A stretch of 64,000 bases of DNA from Clostridium sp. NkU-1 (GTDB lineage Bacteria > Bacillota_A > Clostridia > Lachnospirales > Lachnospiraceae). Of the stretch, positions 22,960-33,571 are shown in pieces. The stretch is from NCBI GenBank assembly GCA_001312405.1, contig BBDR01000025.1:1-64000 (forward strand), given 5' to 3'. Under the pieces are notes generated by a model that had not been told where the DNA came from, did not search any database, and saw nothing but the letters and a program-made list of their open reading frames with translations. A program made the position numbers and the translations under genes. Every line of letters begins with the position of its first letter. The first letter of the stretch is position 1.

Positions 22960-24661
22960 TTAATCCTCAACATAAAGTGCTGTGATATTCTCACTGCTCT
23001 GAACATAGCAACGATCGTTACCATCTTTAGCTTTAGACTTACTCTTCTGAACAGAACCAGAAGTATTGACTAATTTATAAACAATACTATCCTTTTCTGC
23101 CTTTTTATAGTCTATATTGTAGTATTCAGTATACTTGCTACCTTTTAACTTTTCCTCATCAGGTGTAGCATATCCTTTATCCTTAGTCTCTTTAATAAAG
23201 TCATCTGTAGTTAATACTGAATATTCAGCAGCTCCATCTTTAGTTTCAATCTTAATAACTGAATACTTATCATCTTTGTCCGCTTTTAAAAGCATACCAG
23301 CCAAGTAATACTTGCTGTCATCAACACCAGTTTTACCAGCGCCCTTTAAGCTGCCGGACTTATTAAATAAGAAGTTGAAGTTGTCACCGTCAATTTCAAC
23401 AGTCTGCTTATTTGTCTTCATTGCGCCATCAGTGTCTTTGCCAAAATAATAGCAGTAATATTTCTCGCCTAACAGCTTATTAGCATTATCTTTGAAGTTG
23501 TCTTCTGTATCAAATTTAGCATCGTCACGATCATCATCAGATAAGATATCAACAATCTTAGTTGTGCTTCCTCCTCGAAACGGATAAACTTCAGACCATC
23601 CTTCATTCTACCATAAGAGTCGAATGCATACTTCTTACCATTAACAGTCTTGATTTCAGAAGCTACTAATTTACCATCTTTATCAGAATAGTACCATGCA
23701 TCTTCATCGTCATTATAATCGCCTTCATGAAGGTTCTCGTCAGGAACTACCTTAAACCAGCCCTTAGTTATTCTGGCACCATCTTCCGGTGATCCATAGT
23801 ATCTCCAATTTCTGGTATAATCAGCAGAACCTGTGTTGCGGTAATGCTACCAGTAGCCTTTTCAGATGTTGTTGGAGTAGCATCAAAGATTACCCACTCA
23901 GCATTCATACGGCCGTGCTCATCAAAACTATATTTTCTACCATTAATAGTTTTGCCATTTTCTTTTGTCACCTTTTTACCATTATCTTTGAAATAGAACC
24001 AACGTGTCTGATTCTCATCATCAAATACGTTTTTGCTGGATTGCCAAGCATCATCTTCGTCATAGTCATTGTCTACAATGTCAAGATAAGCCCAACCGAT
24101 TCTCTGTGCGCCATCATTCTCATCACCACAGTAATAAAGACCATTTCCATCTTTCCAAGCGTCATCATCTGTCTTTCTATCTCCGTCTTCACCAATCCAG
24201 CCATACAGCATCTTGCCTTCATCATCAAAGATATATTTCTTTCCGTTAACAACCTTAAATGAAGCACTGTTGCTGTTAGAAGAGCTCTTATAAGCCTTAC
24301 CATTGGAACCGAAGTAGTACCAGTGATTTACTGGTTCCTCATCGTCATCTCCATCATAATCATTATTTTCAACGGAAACCCACTTATTGGTTACCATAGC
24401 ACCATTTTCATCTACATAATAGTAGTTATCGTTATATTCAACGATAAAATCGGTAGCCATCTCGCCATCTTCATTAAGATAGAACCAGTTATCTCCTGAT
24501 TTCTCCCACTTCTCTGTTTCTAAGTCGCCGCTCTTACTGTAGTACACCCATGTACCATTTTCCTCCTGCCAGCCGGTTGCTGCAAAAGAGGACATGGAAG
24601 CACCTAAAGCCAGCAGTGCTGCTGTAGATAATACAGCAACTAATTTTGTCTGCTTTCTCAT
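22960..24661 (-). CDS. Secreted cell-wall-binding repeat protein (two frame breaks)
   Basis: Surface protein held to the wall by choline-binding-type repeats. The signal peptide is MRKQTKLVAVLSTAALLALG, cleaved near SFAATGW. Repeats of the pattern GW..ENGTWVYYSKSGDL, NWFYLNEDGEMATDF, NYYYVDENGAMVTNKW and WFYFKDNGKKV run through most of the protein, interspersed with D/E-rich segments. No enzymatic domain is visible, so labels such as amidase are not supported. The frame breaks near 23838 and 23572, each restored by one G. Corrected length is about 565 residues. The C-terminal 190 residues lack clear repeats and end ITALYVED. Two tyrosine recombinases start divergently 230 bases away. Confidence 0.8.
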
Positions 24662-24893
24662 AATTAATGCACTCTCCTTTTTTTTCTTTTTGAAATACTC
24701 TTCGAAATTCCTAATTGCATTACGAGGTAATTATACTTCTAATATTGGAAATTATCGTAAGCAACACGCACTTTACATGCATTTATTCATTATTTAATGC
24801 AGTTTTTTTCGAAATTTTCTTGATTTTTTTTCTGCGTAACATATATACTTATATAAAACTGTTTTTGTATCATTATACAAGGAGGAAAAAGAT

Positions 24894-25759
24894 ATGATAA
24901 AAGAAGAAACTGTAACCGGTTCAGAAGAAGAAAATAAAAGTGTCGTGGAGCAAAGCCTTGATGATTTCCAAAGCTATCTGGAATTTAACAACATGTCCTC
25001 AAATACCATTCATGTGTATTTATTTGCAGTAAAACAATTTCTTGGTTTATATCATGTGATCAGCCATGATAATCTCATGCTTTATAAATGTTACCTTATG
25101 GAACATTACAAGCCCCAGACAGTCAACTTAAGAATCAGAGCTCTTAATTGTTTCACAGAGTCTTTAAAGCTGTCTTCTTCCAAAATGCTGATGATACGAG
25201 TCCAACAGAAAACGTTCCTGGAAAACGTTATCAGCCAGGCAGATTACGAATACTTAAAAAAAGTGCCTGATACGTTCCGGAAACATGCTGTTTTATTTTA
25301 TCATACGTTTTATGGCAGCCACAGGCGTCCGGGTCAGCGAGCTGGTCCAGATCAAGGTAGAACACGTAAAACGCGGTTATATGGATATTTACTCCAAGGA
25401 TAATAAAATAAGAAGAATCTACATACCTAAAAGCCTCCGTGAGGATGCGCTGAAATGGCTGCGCCAGATTGACCGGGTGAGCGGATACGTGTTTTTAAAC
25501 CGCTACGGAGATCCGATTACACCTGCCGGAATCCGGGGACAGCTAAAAAAAATTTACCGTTTTATATGATCTGGATCCAAAAGTGGTTTATCCTCATTCC
25601 TTCCGTCACCGCTTTGCAAAGAATTTTATTGAAACCTGCGGGGATATTTCCATGCTTTCCGATATTTTAGGGCATGAAAGCATTGAAACCACAAGAATCT
25701 ATCTTCATCGAAGCAGCACGGAACAAAAACAGATTGTTAATCAAATTGTGAATTGGTAG
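24894..25759 (+). CDS. Tyrosine recombinase 1 of a tandem pair (frame breaks)
   Basis: XerC/D-like site-specific recombinase. An N-terminal SAM-like core-binding domain (DDFQSYLEFNNMSSNTIHVY...) is followed by a catalytic domain with the arginine in ATGVRVSELVQIKVEH, HSFRHRFAKNF (HxxR), and LGHESIETTRIYLHRS with the histidine and tyrosine nucleophile. The frame breaks near 25285 and in the A run near 25545 (eight A; seven fit). Corrected length is about 288 residues. The start (MIKEETVTGSEEENK) has AAGGAGG upstream. It ends seven bases before recombinase 2, which is closely similar: a tandem duplication. Confidence 0.88.
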
Positions 25760-25765
25760 GATATT

Positions 25766-26611
25766 ATGTTAAATGACGAATTGCTGAATGATTTTAAGAA
25801 ATTTTTGAAGAAAAAGAATTTATCAAGTAATACCATCACGGCCTATGCGGCAGCGTCCGGCTTTTTTTACAGTATGTATAAAGAAATCACACCGGAGAGC
25901 CTTCAGCATTATAAAAGCTACCTGATCTCCCGCTACCGTCCTGCAACAGTCAACCAGCGGATCTATGCCATGAATCACTTTTCCCGCTTTTTGGCGGAAA
26001 CCAATGGAGAGGAATATATTTTAGTCGCCTCTTACCATCTGCCTTCTGTGAAAGTCCAGCAAAAGACATTCCTGGATACCGTTATTTCAAATGAAGATTA
26101 TGAACTCTTTAAAATTAAATTAAAAGAAGAGAAAAATTATTTCTGGTATTTTATCGTCCGCTTTCTGGCAGCAACAGGTGCCAGGGTCAGTGAACTGATC
26201 CAAATCAAGGTGGAACATTTAAACCTGGGATATCTGGACCTTTATTCCAAGGGCGGAAAGGTGCGCCGCATTTATTTTCCGGACTCTCTATGCGAAGAGG
26301 CACTGGAATGGTGTCACAGCAAAGGTAAAAAAAGCGGTTTCCTCTTTTTAAATAAAGAAGGACGCCTGATCACCCCACGGGGGATCAATTTTCAGCTAAA
26401 GCATCTGGCCAAACGCTATGGGATAGATCCTGACACCGTCTATCCCCATTCCTTCCGCCACCGTTTTGCCAAAAACTTTTTGGCCTGCTTTAACGATATT
26501 TCTCTTTTGGCGGATTTAATGGGGCATGAAAGCATTGAGACTACAAGAATTTATCTCACCCGTTCCAGCCAGGAACAGCAGCAGCTCCTCGACGAAATTA
26601 TCACATGGTAG
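25766..26611 (+). CDS. Tyrosine recombinase 2 of a tandem pair
   Basis: Intact 281-residue XerC/D-like recombinase. Core-binding domain: MLNDELLNDFKKFLKKKNLS, then NTITAYAAASGFFYSMYK. Catalytic set: arginine in ATGARVSELIQIKVEH, the lysine beta-hairpin LYSKGGKVRRIYFP, HSFRHRFAKNF, MGHESIETTRIYLTRS. All catalytic residues are present, so it should be active. It shares most conserved blocks with recombinase 1, and the two were probably made by duplication. The gene is probably cotranscribed with recombinase 1. The target sites are unknown; the surface-protein gene upstream is one candidate. Confidence 0.92.
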   Translation: MLNDELLNDFKKFLKKKNLSSNTITAYAAASGFFYSMYKEITPESLQHYKSYLISRYRPATVNQRIYAMNHFSRFLAETNGEEYILVASYHLPSVKVQQKTFLDTVISNEDYELFKIKLKEEKNYFWYFIVRFLAATGARVSELIQIKVEHLNLGYLDLYSKGGKVRRIYFPDSLCEEALEWCHSKGKKSGFLFLNKEGRLITPRGINFQLKHLAKRYGIDPDTVYPHSFRHRFAKNFLACFNDISLLADLMGHESIETTRIYLTRSSQEQQQLLDEIITW

Positions 26612-26683
26612 ACAACTTTTTTACTTTCTTATTTATTTTTACAGATTTTTACAGTATAATCTCGAAAAGGAGGATAATATACC

Positions 26684-27908
26684 ATGATAATTTCATTTCG
26701 TTTTAGAAACTTCCGTTCCTTCCTGGATGAAACTTTTATTGATATGAAGGCAGTTAATTACAAGGAACACCCAAACCACCTGGTAATGACAGGAAATAAA
26801 AAAAACTGATTAAGACTCTGGCCGTATACGGAGCAAACTCCAGCGGGAAAACCAATCTTTTTCTCGCTTTTGCCAGTTTTCATTCTTTTATTTTCTGGCA
26901 GCTCTTTTCAATGGAGGACATTCCCAGAAAACATTTTATGTCGCTCCTGCAGATCAGCTCTTTGGACAAAATCCTTCCATTCCTGGATGAGGACTCCAAT
27001 TCCCAGCCTACGGAAATGGAACTTTCCTTTATCAGCGGAGAGCAGGTCTATGAATACGGCTTTTCTGTCCTCAAAGGGAAAATTCTCTCGGAAAATATGG
27101 CAGTGGATAACCATGTGGTATACACACGTAATGCCGATGAGATTACCATTGGACGCCAGTATGAAAAAATCTTACGTCAAAAGACAGGAATCCTTCCTCG
27201 CGAGGATCGGTTATTCTGTTCTATTTTATCATGCCTGGATATACCCGAAATCACCGCAATCATGGAACCTTTTGAAACCTTTTTTTTCGAAGCAGATCGC
27301 TTATTACTGTGATTTCCTTGAACCATTCCAGCTTGCAGGCCATCTGATCATGGATGGAAGGGCATACAAAGCCCTCGAAAACCCGGAGGCCCTTAATTAT
27401 GCATTGGCACAGCTAAGAAAGCTTGGAATCCCGGCTGTGGAATTTATTGTTGAAAAGGGACTTCCCAAGCTTGGATATAAGGTAAAATCCCGGGAAACCG
27501 GCCAGTTCCAGATACAATATAGGGACTACACAAAAGTTTCCATGTACAATGAAATACCTTCAATTATTTATACAGGTTTACCATCTTTCCCAAAGAGGCG
27601 ACGGTATTCTGATCATTGATAACATATCAAATGAATTCCATCCTGCTGTTACAAAATTCTTTATTGATACTTTTCAGCAGGACAAAAACTCAAACATACA
27701 GATTATTTTCACGACCTATGATATCTCCATATTAAATAATCAGCAGTTCCGCCGCGATGAAGTAGCTTTTGTGGATATGAACGAATATCATGAATCCAGG
27801 CTCTACACCTTAGCAGACATAAAAGTCCGGTCTGACGCCAGCTTTTCCAAAGACTATCTTTTAGGCAAATATGGGGCAATTCCGCTTCTTAAAGAATGTA
27901 TTTTCTAA
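26684..27908 (+). CDS. AAA family ATP-binding protein, RloC/AAA_15-like (several frame breaks)
   Basis: Probable ATPase of the OLD/RecF-like class often found in defence loci. The start MIISFRFRNFRSFLDETFID follows AAAGGAGG. Walker A is YGANSSGKTN. After correction an SHGTMKYLQLF signature is followed by the Walker B region GILIIDNISNEFHP and then IIFTTYDISILN. In typical relatives Walker B is IDE(I/F)D..LHP and the H-loop reads TTHD, so both the catalytic Glu and the His look replaced. The frame breaks near 26801, 27292 and 27555. Corrected length is about 405 residues. No nuclease partner gene is adjacent. A TATAAT box at 26655 suggests its own promoter. Confidence 0.75.
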
Positions 27909-27929
27909 AATAACTGATAACTGAAAAAG

Positions 27930-27997
27930 GCATACTGCCAAATGATATGACCTCTGTCTGCTTGACAGAGGTCATATCAAAATGGCATATGTCTTTT
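27930..27997 (+). terminator. Terminator after the AAA ATPase gene
   Basis: Perfect 15-bp stem GATATGACCTCTGTC / GACAGAGGTCATATC inside a weaker TGCCA / TGGCA stem, followed by CTTTTTT on the plus strand. Confidence 0.85.
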
Positions 27998-28444
27998 TTA
28001 ATTTAAAAGGCGGATATCCGCTGTGGCTTTGGAATGAATATCCAGCACAATGTTGCATTCCGATACATGCTGGTAATTGATATCAAGGGAATAGGCCACC
28101 CGTACCTTTAAGCTGTCCTCTTCCTCATTAATCTGGATATCCTTTGTGTTGATCCCGATCATCAGTTCTCCAAAAGGCGTGGCATAGCAGGACATATTTT
28201 TTTTATCCTTTTCAAATGTCATATGAACGCTGGAGCTGCCGCGTTTGATGATATCCAGTCCGGACCGGCGGATCTTGATGGTGTTCTTGGTCACTCCCCC
28301 TGTTTCCTCCTGGATCTCGTCATACAGGATATAGTGATTGCCGTTTTTCAGGAAATAATCGCCGGCTGTTATCATCTCAACCGAATTGCTGTCATCTTCT
28401 GCAATCTGCATCCCGCTGATGCTGATGAGAACATCTCTTGTCAT
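27998..28444 (-). CDS. DUF1934 family protein (YwiB-like)
   Basis: A 148-residue protein of the lipocalin-like DUF1934 family, function unknown. I choose ATG 28444 (MTRDVLISISGMQIAEDDSN) with AAAGGAG 8 bases upstream over a longer in-frame reading from 28471. Family-like blocks: YFLKNGNHYILYDEIQEETGG, VTKNTIKIRRSGLDIIKRGS, and VAYSLDINYQHVSECNIVLD. It lies 13 bases after murI and its ribosome binding site lies at the murI stop, so the two are coupled. In related genomes the family also sits near cell-wall or argS genes; that is recall, not seen here. Confidence 0.8.
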   Translation of the reverse strand: MTRDVLISISGMQIAEDDSNSVEMITAGDYFLKNGNHYILYDEIQEETGGVTKNTIKIRRSGLDIIKRGSSSVHMTFEKDKKNMSCYATPFGELMIGINTKDIQINEEEDSLKVRVAYSLDINYQHVSECNIVLDIHSKATADIRLLN

Positions 28445-28457
28445 AGTAAGAACTCCT

Positions 28458-29276
28458 TTAGTAATCCTCAATGTTGATTTGTTTTGTCTCTTTCACCTGT
28501 CCCGGAAGGATGGAAGCGGCAAAGCTGGTAAACTTCTCTGCCAGGTCACTGACATAGAAACGGTACTTTTCCAGATCACTGCTTTCCTGCCCGCATAAAA
28601 GGCCGTTTTCTTCCAAAACCTGCTTTAACTCCAAGGCAGTTTCATAGGCAGGATTGACCAATGTCACCTCCGGCCCCATAAGCCTTCCCACGGTTGAACG
28701 TAAAAGGGGATAATGGGTACAACCCAGTACCAGTGTGTCAATATATTTTCCCTTTAATTCACTTAAATATCTGGAAGCGATCTCATCTGTAACGGAATCG
28801 TGCAATAATCCCTCTTCCACCAGAGGTACCAAAAGAGGGCATGGCTTTCCAGTCACTTCAATATCCTCTTTCATTTCCTTCATCACTCTGGTGTATACCC
28901 CGCTCCGTATGGTGCCTTCGGTCCCAATGATACCGATCTTCCCGTTTTTGGTAGCCTCTACGGCGGTTCTGGCCCCTGCATGGATCACACCAAGAATGGG
29001 AATGTCCACTTCCTTTTCCACAGCTTCAAGAGCGCAGGCAGTGGCTGTATTGCAGGCTATCACGATTGCTTTCACATCCTGGGTCATGAGAAAGCGGATG
29101 ATCTGCCTGGTAAAGCGGACCACCGTGCTGCAGGATTTGCTGCCATAGGGCACTCTTGCCGTATCTCCAAAATATACAATTCTTTCATCAGGCATCTGCC
29201 GCATGATCTCACGGGCAACCGTAAGCCCGCCTACGCCGGAATCAAATACTCCTATGGGTGAATTTCTGTCTGCCAT
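28458..29276 (-). CDS. murI: Glutamate racemase
   Basis: Makes D-glutamate for peptidoglycan. The chosen start is ATG 29276 (MADRNSPIGVFDSGVGGLTV) behind GAGGAAA; a longer in-frame reading from 29342 lacks a good ribosome binding site. Both catalytic cysteines are visible in AIVIACNTATA and VLGCTHYPLL, with the usual DSGVGGLT substrate motif at the N-terminus. Length is 272 residues, normal. No frame break. It follows ddl by 22 bases: two D-amino-acid steps of wall synthesis in one operon. Confidence 0.96.
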   Translation of the reverse strand: MADRNSPIGVFDSGVGGLTVAREIMRQMPDERIVYFGDTARVPYGSKSCSTVVRFTRQIIRFLMTQDVKAIVIACNTATACALEAVEKEVDIPILGVIHAGARTAVEATKNGKIGIIGTEGTIRSGVYTRVMKEMKEDIEVTGKPCPLLVPLVEEGLLHDSVTDEIASRYLSELKGKYIDTLVLGCTHYPLLRSTVGRLMGPEVTLVNPAYETALELKQVLEENGLLCGQESSDLEKYRFYVSDLAEKFTSFAASILPGQVKETKQINIEDY

Positions 29277-29298
29277 TAAATTTCCTCTTTCCTGCCTG

Positions 29299-30364
29299 CT
29301 ATACCCGATTGCGGCCCATTGCATGCTCCAACAGCCGGTCAACCAGTTGGTCCTTATTCATCCCAGCCGCTTCCCAAAGCATGGGATACATGCTGATCGC
29401 AGTAAATCCGGGCATGGTATTGATCTCATTGAATACCACAACGCCGTCCTTTTTCACAAAAAAAGTCAACTCTTGCCAGGCCATAGCCATCTACTGCCTG
29501 GAAAATGGCCTTAGCGGCGTCTCTTACCCGTTCTGCTGCCCCCTCCGGCAGAACCGGGTCTACAACCGTTCTGGAATCAGAGTTGTAATACTTTGCATCA
29601 AAATCATAGAATTCTGCTGCCGCAAGGATCTCCCCCACTCCGGAAGCTTCCACCGGCATGTTTCCACCTCCAAATACGGCGCATTCGATTTCCCGGCCGA
29701 CAATCATCTCTTCTACCAGAATCTTGCGGTCATGTTTAGCGGCCTCCACCAGTGCCTCCCTAAGCTCTTTACCGTCATTTGCCCGGCTTACCCCCTTGGA
29801 AGAGCCTGCATTGGAGGGCTTTACAAATACCGGGTAAGAGAACTTTTCCTCCACCTTTCCTACAACCGCCTCTATATTCTTTAAGTCATGGCGCATCACC
29901 GGCACATAAGCCGCCTGAGTGACCCCTAAATCCTCTACAACGATCTTTGTATATAATTTATCCATGGAAATTGCGGAAGCCAGTACTCCGCAGCCCACAT
30001 ATGGAATTCCCGCCAGTTCAAGCAGTCCCTGAACAGTCCCATCCTCTCCAAACAATCCATGAAGCACCGGGAATACCACATCAACTCTGACAATTTCCGT
30101 CTTTTCCCCATCGATCAGGATAACACCACCCATGGTTGCATCAGGAGAGATAACAGCAGAGACCGGTCCATCTTTCCATGTGCCTTTTTCTATATCTTCT
30201 ACTGAGTCTGTCTTAATCCAGCGGCCCTCTTCTGTGATCCCAATTAAAACTATATTGTATTTCTCTATATTAATATGGTTAATAACATTGACCACCGACA
30301 TACAGGATACAATATGCTCCGATGACTGGCCGCCGAATAGTACAACCGCAGTTTTTCTGTCCAT
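29299..30364 (-). CDS. ddl: D-alanine--D-alanine ligase (one frame break)
   Basis: Joins two D-Ala for the peptidoglycan stem peptide, using ATP. Starts [20 protein letters not shown]. The ATP-grasp blocks are visible: [35 protein letters not shown] and [15 protein letters not shown]. The serine and tyrosine region ACYNSDSRT-like motif reads [14 protein letters not shown]. The frame breaks at about 29458-29464 in a run of seven A (plus strand); six give [20 protein letters not shown]. Corrected length is about 355 residues. It is divergent from spoIIR. Confidence 0.95.
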
Positions 30365-30462
30365 TTTGCTCTCCTTATTAATTTCTCAAATTTACAGTGT
30401 TTATATTATAGCACATATGGTAACAATTACAAATAGATTCCAGAAAAAAAGGAGGAACCCCA

Positions 30463-31119
30463 ATGAAACAGAAACGCGATTTATTTCTATGTATTACCTG
30501 TCTTCTGATTGCATTTTTGCTTACCTTATCAGGCGGAAGGCAAAAGGAGGAAGCTCTGGCCGCACGGATCGCACCGGAAATCCTGCGCTTTCACGTGCTT
30601 GCAAACAGCGACAGCTCAGAAGATCAAACCCTGAAATTAAAAGTGCGCACCATGCTGCTCAATTCAATATATGAGGACCTTGGCGAAAAAGCATCCCTTG
30701 AGGAAACAAAAGACTATGTCCTTTCCCACAAGAACAGTCTGGAAAGACAAGCAGAACACTACATGAAAAAACTGGGATATGATTATCCCGCACATATGGA
30801 ACTGACCAATTGTTACTTTCCTACCAAAACCTATGGAGATATGGTATTTCCCTGCGGCAATTATGAGGCCGTCCGGGTAAAAATAGGGGAAGGAAAAGGA
30901 CGCAACTGGTGGTGCGTCCTTTATCCTCCGCTTTGTTTCACAGATTCTTCTTATGCGGTTGTGCCGGATGCTTCCAAAGCAATACTGAAAAGCTCCATGG
31001 ATGAATCTGATTATATGAAGATAAGCCGGGAAAATCCGAAGATCCATATCCGTTTCAAGCTGGCTGATCTGCTTTCCAAGCCGGAACCTACTGCTCAGAA
31101 GACGTTACAAGCCCATTAA
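30463..31119 (+). CDS. spoIIR: Stage II sporulation protein R
   Basis: Forespore-made signalling protein that triggers SpoIIGA to process pro-sigma-E in the mother cell; a marker of endospore formation. 218 residues, start MKQKRDLFLCITCLLIAFLL with AAAGGAGG upstream. A secretory signal or anchor is at residues 8-22. The family hallmark IAPEILRFHVLANSDS, then EDQTLKLKVR, follows. Downstream blocks: YPAHMELTNCYFPTKTYGD, FPCGNYEAVRVKIGEGKG and NWWCVLYPPLCF. The 3' end overlaps the convergent TolC-like gene by 32 bases. Confidence 0.95.
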   Translation: MKQKRDLFLCITCLLIAFLLTLSGGRQKEEALAARIAPEILRFHVLANSDSSEDQTLKLKVRTMLLNSIYEDLGEKASLEETKDYVLSHKNSLERQAEHYMKKLGYDYPAHMELTNCYFPTKTYGDMVFPCGNYEAVRVKIGEGKGRNWWCVLYPPLCFTDSSYAVVPDASKAILKSSMDESDYMKISRENPKIHIRFKLADLLSKPEPTAQKTLQAH

Positions 31120-32284
31120 CCGCCCATTGGTAGGTATTATATGCCTGATACAGGGTGTTATAAGCGCTTTGCTTTTCTCCCTCTGCCTGTGCAAATGCCA
31201 TCTGGGCCTGCAGATAGTTTATTTTGCTCAGCATGCCAAGCTGATAAGAACGGTCTGCCTTTTCTTTTTCCAGCACCGCCTTTTCATAAGCGGTAGAGGC
31301 GGCGTCATAGGCGGTTTTCGCCTGAAGGATTTCCTGGTAATAGGACTGCATGGTGACCGTAAGATTCTGCTCTTCCTCTGAAACAGAGGCTTCCTTGTTC
31401 TTTACGCCGGTGGTGGTCTTGCCCGAAGCCCCGTGACGTTTATCAATCAGGTCATAATTATTTCCGATGGCCTTTGCCGTATCTGCTGCCAGATCCAGGG
31501 TGGAAATGACGGAAAGATCTAACTGAGGAACCTCTCCGATCTGGACTGCCCCATCCGCCGGATATCCGGTCATCAGGCATAAGGAACGCTTCAGCCCGTC
31601 AATGGTGTTGTCAAGCTGGTCAAGAGCTGCCTGGGCTGCCAGGACCCCTTTGTTAGCTGCCAGAACATCTGCTTCTGTCGCCATGCCCTGTTTCAGGCTC
31701 AAGGTCTGGGCCTCATAGCCTGCCATGCTTACGTCCAGCGCCTTTTGAACCACGGCCCGGTTGGCCAGGGCGGTGTTATAGCCTATCATGATCTGATCTG
31801 CAGCAGAAGAAAAGGTCCTAGAATAGCGGTCAACGTTTTTCTTGACCCCTGTGTTAGCACGTTTGATTCCGTTATTCATCATCTCCGCTCTGCTATCCAG
31901 TGCCTTTGCCGTGCCTTTAAGAGCATTGTATTCCGTCAGCCCTTCCGCACTGTCTGTGGCCCCTGAATCTTTCAGCGCCTGGGCGTCGTCATTAAGATCA
32001 CGGATATGCCTTCTCATTTCGTCATAGACATACTGCTGGTTGCTTAACTCATTTCCGGCCGAATCGGCAATGTTCTGAACATCAGGGTTAAAATACCTTA
32101 CCAGATCGGAAAGCTCATCAAATTCTATGGTCTGATCGTGAAGCCTGCTCCACGTTTCCTCTGCCATCCCGTCAGGAATGGCAGTTCCCGTACTGCCGGG
32201 TCCTGCTGCACCGTAAACCGGCAAGGCAGCGGTAAGGGTAAGGGTCACTGCCATACAGGCAGATAAGTAACCTTTCTTTCTCAT
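31088..32284 (-). CDS. TolC-like outer-membrane-efflux-family protein 1
   Basis: A 398-residue secreted protein with a signal peptide (MRKKGYLSACMAVTLTLTAA, cleaved near VYGAAG) and long helical, alanine/glutamine-rich regions typical of the TolC/OEP family. Two internally similar halves each end in a LG/LK..N.LQAQ-type pattern: SLKQGMATEADVLAANKGVL and QLGMLSKINYLQAQMAFAQA. No frame break. The start lies 3 bases after the stop of TolC-like gene 2. In a Gram-positive cell there is no outer membrane, so its role cannot be the classical exit duct; it may form a coiled extracytoplasmic adaptor. Confidence 0.82.
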   Translation of the reverse strand: MRKKGYLSACMAVTLTLTAALPVYGAAGPGSTGTAIPDGMAEETWSRLHDQTIEFDELSDLVRYFNPDVQNIADSAGNELSNQQYVYDEMRRHIRDLNDDAQALKDSGATDSAEGLTEYNALKGTAKALDSRAEMMNNGIKRANTGVKKNVDRYSRTFSSAADQIMIGYNTALANRAVVQKALDVSMAGYEAQTLSLKQGMATEADVLAANKGVLAAQAALDQLDNTIDGLKRSLCLMTGYPADGAVQIGEVPQLDLSVISTLDLAADTAKAIGNNYDLIDKRHGASGKTTTGVKNKEASVSEEEQNLTVTMQSYYQEILQAKTAYDAASTAYEKAVLEKEKADRSYQLGMLSKINYLQAQMAFAQAEGEKQSAYNTLYQAYNTYQWAVNGLVTSSEQ

Positions 32285-32287
32285 ATC

Positions 32288-33438
32288 TTATAAACCTCCT
32301 GCCGAAGCCAGTCCGTTCACTGCATTATCATAATTCTGAACCGCCTGGAACAAGGCAAGCTCTGCTGTCTTTATAGCAAGATTTTTTTGTGTCATATGCA
32401 TTTTTCTGTTTCAGATAATCCAGTCTGCTTAAAGAACCCAGGTCAAATTTCCTCTGGGCAGTATCCATATTTTTGCTTTCCAGGGCAAGCTCTGCTCCTG
32501 CCTGGTCATATGCTGCCTTTGCCTGAAGAACCGCCCGGTAGCGTTTTGTTAAATCGGAGCCGATATTCTGCTCATTGTTTACAATCGTCCGGTTCAAGGT
32601 CTGTTTCGTCACATCCCCGACGGCATTTTCCAGTTTTCTTTTATTGATTTTTAAGGTATAGCTGTTGCCCAGGGCCGATTCCTTATCAGTGTCCGGTTCA
32701 TGGCGGCAATGCGTTCCATATTTACAGCCGGAATTTCAAGGATCTCCGGTGCATCGTTGTATTTCCAGCCCAGCATCACGCAAAGCTTCTGCCTGGTTTC
32801 TTCCACAGAAGACGTCAGCTTATCAATGGAAGCCTGGGTGCTCTGAATACTCTCTAAAGCTCCCAGCACATCCGCCTGGGTTGCCATTCCTGCATTTTGC
32901 CTTACCAGCGTGGACTGGTATACAGCCTCTAAAAACTCCAGGCTGCTCTTTGCGCTTTCCAGCTCATATTTCTGCTGAAAATAGGCAACCATGGAGGACT
33001 GGGCTGTTGCTACCAGATTGGCTTCCTCCTGGTCATAGGTAAGCTGATATACCTTTAAATCCTCCACATTGGTATCTGCCGCGGCTTCCGCCCGGTTGGC
33101 ACTTGCCGCACCGCTTGCATCAGACATCGGGTCATCTCCGGTAATCATGTTTCTGTAATCGTTTGCCGCATCACGGTAATACTGGGCATTCTGGTCACTG
33201 GTGATCCTGTCATCCTTTTTCTTGTCATTAATATCCAGCTGGTTTTTCTGGACCGTCACATTATATTCACGGATCAGCCAGCCAGTTCATCGTATTCCAT
33301 CACATTATCCCTAAGCCTTGCCCACTCTTCTGCGGTTCTTGCAAACTCCGGGCTGCCGGCCCAGGCTGTTGCAGCCGGTCCGGAAACAGTCAATGCTGCT
33401 GCAAGGCAGTATGTACAAATATGTTTCCATTTTCTCAT
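32288..33438 (-). CDS. TolC-like outer-membrane-efflux-family protein 2 (frame breaks)
   Basis: Paralogue of the adjacent TolC-like protein. Starts at ATG 33438 (MRKWKHICTYCLAAALTVSG, then PAATAWAG) behind AGGAT; signal peptide present. The N-terminal motif EEWARLRDNVMEYDELAGLI resembles the other copy (EETWSRLHDQTIEFDELSDL). Repeated helical motifs: QNAGMATQADVLGALESIQS and FDLGSLSRLDYLKQKNAYD. The frame breaks near 33278 (CC read as C), near 32700-32650 and near 32390. Corrected length is about 383 residues. It lies between the RND pump gene and TolC-like gene 1. Confidence 0.8.
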
Positions 33439-33571
33439 CCTTAATCCTCCTTAACTGGGATTTTTATGCTATATACCTGTCATTATTTTATCATATCACG
33501 CTTTGAACATGAAATCCACTTTCTTCCAGAAGGGAACCGGATTTTCCGAAGGTCCGGCCCCCTGGTGACTC

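Noticed and set aside
22621..23060. The two opposed C-terminal sequences as the arms of a currently invertible segment.
   Set aside because: The arms share only moderate DNA identity by eye, too little for recent inversion; a diverged relic explains them better.
22960..24661. Label as N-acetylmuramoyl-L-alanine amidase.
   Set aside because: Only a signal peptide and wall-binding repeats are visible; no catalytic domain is present.
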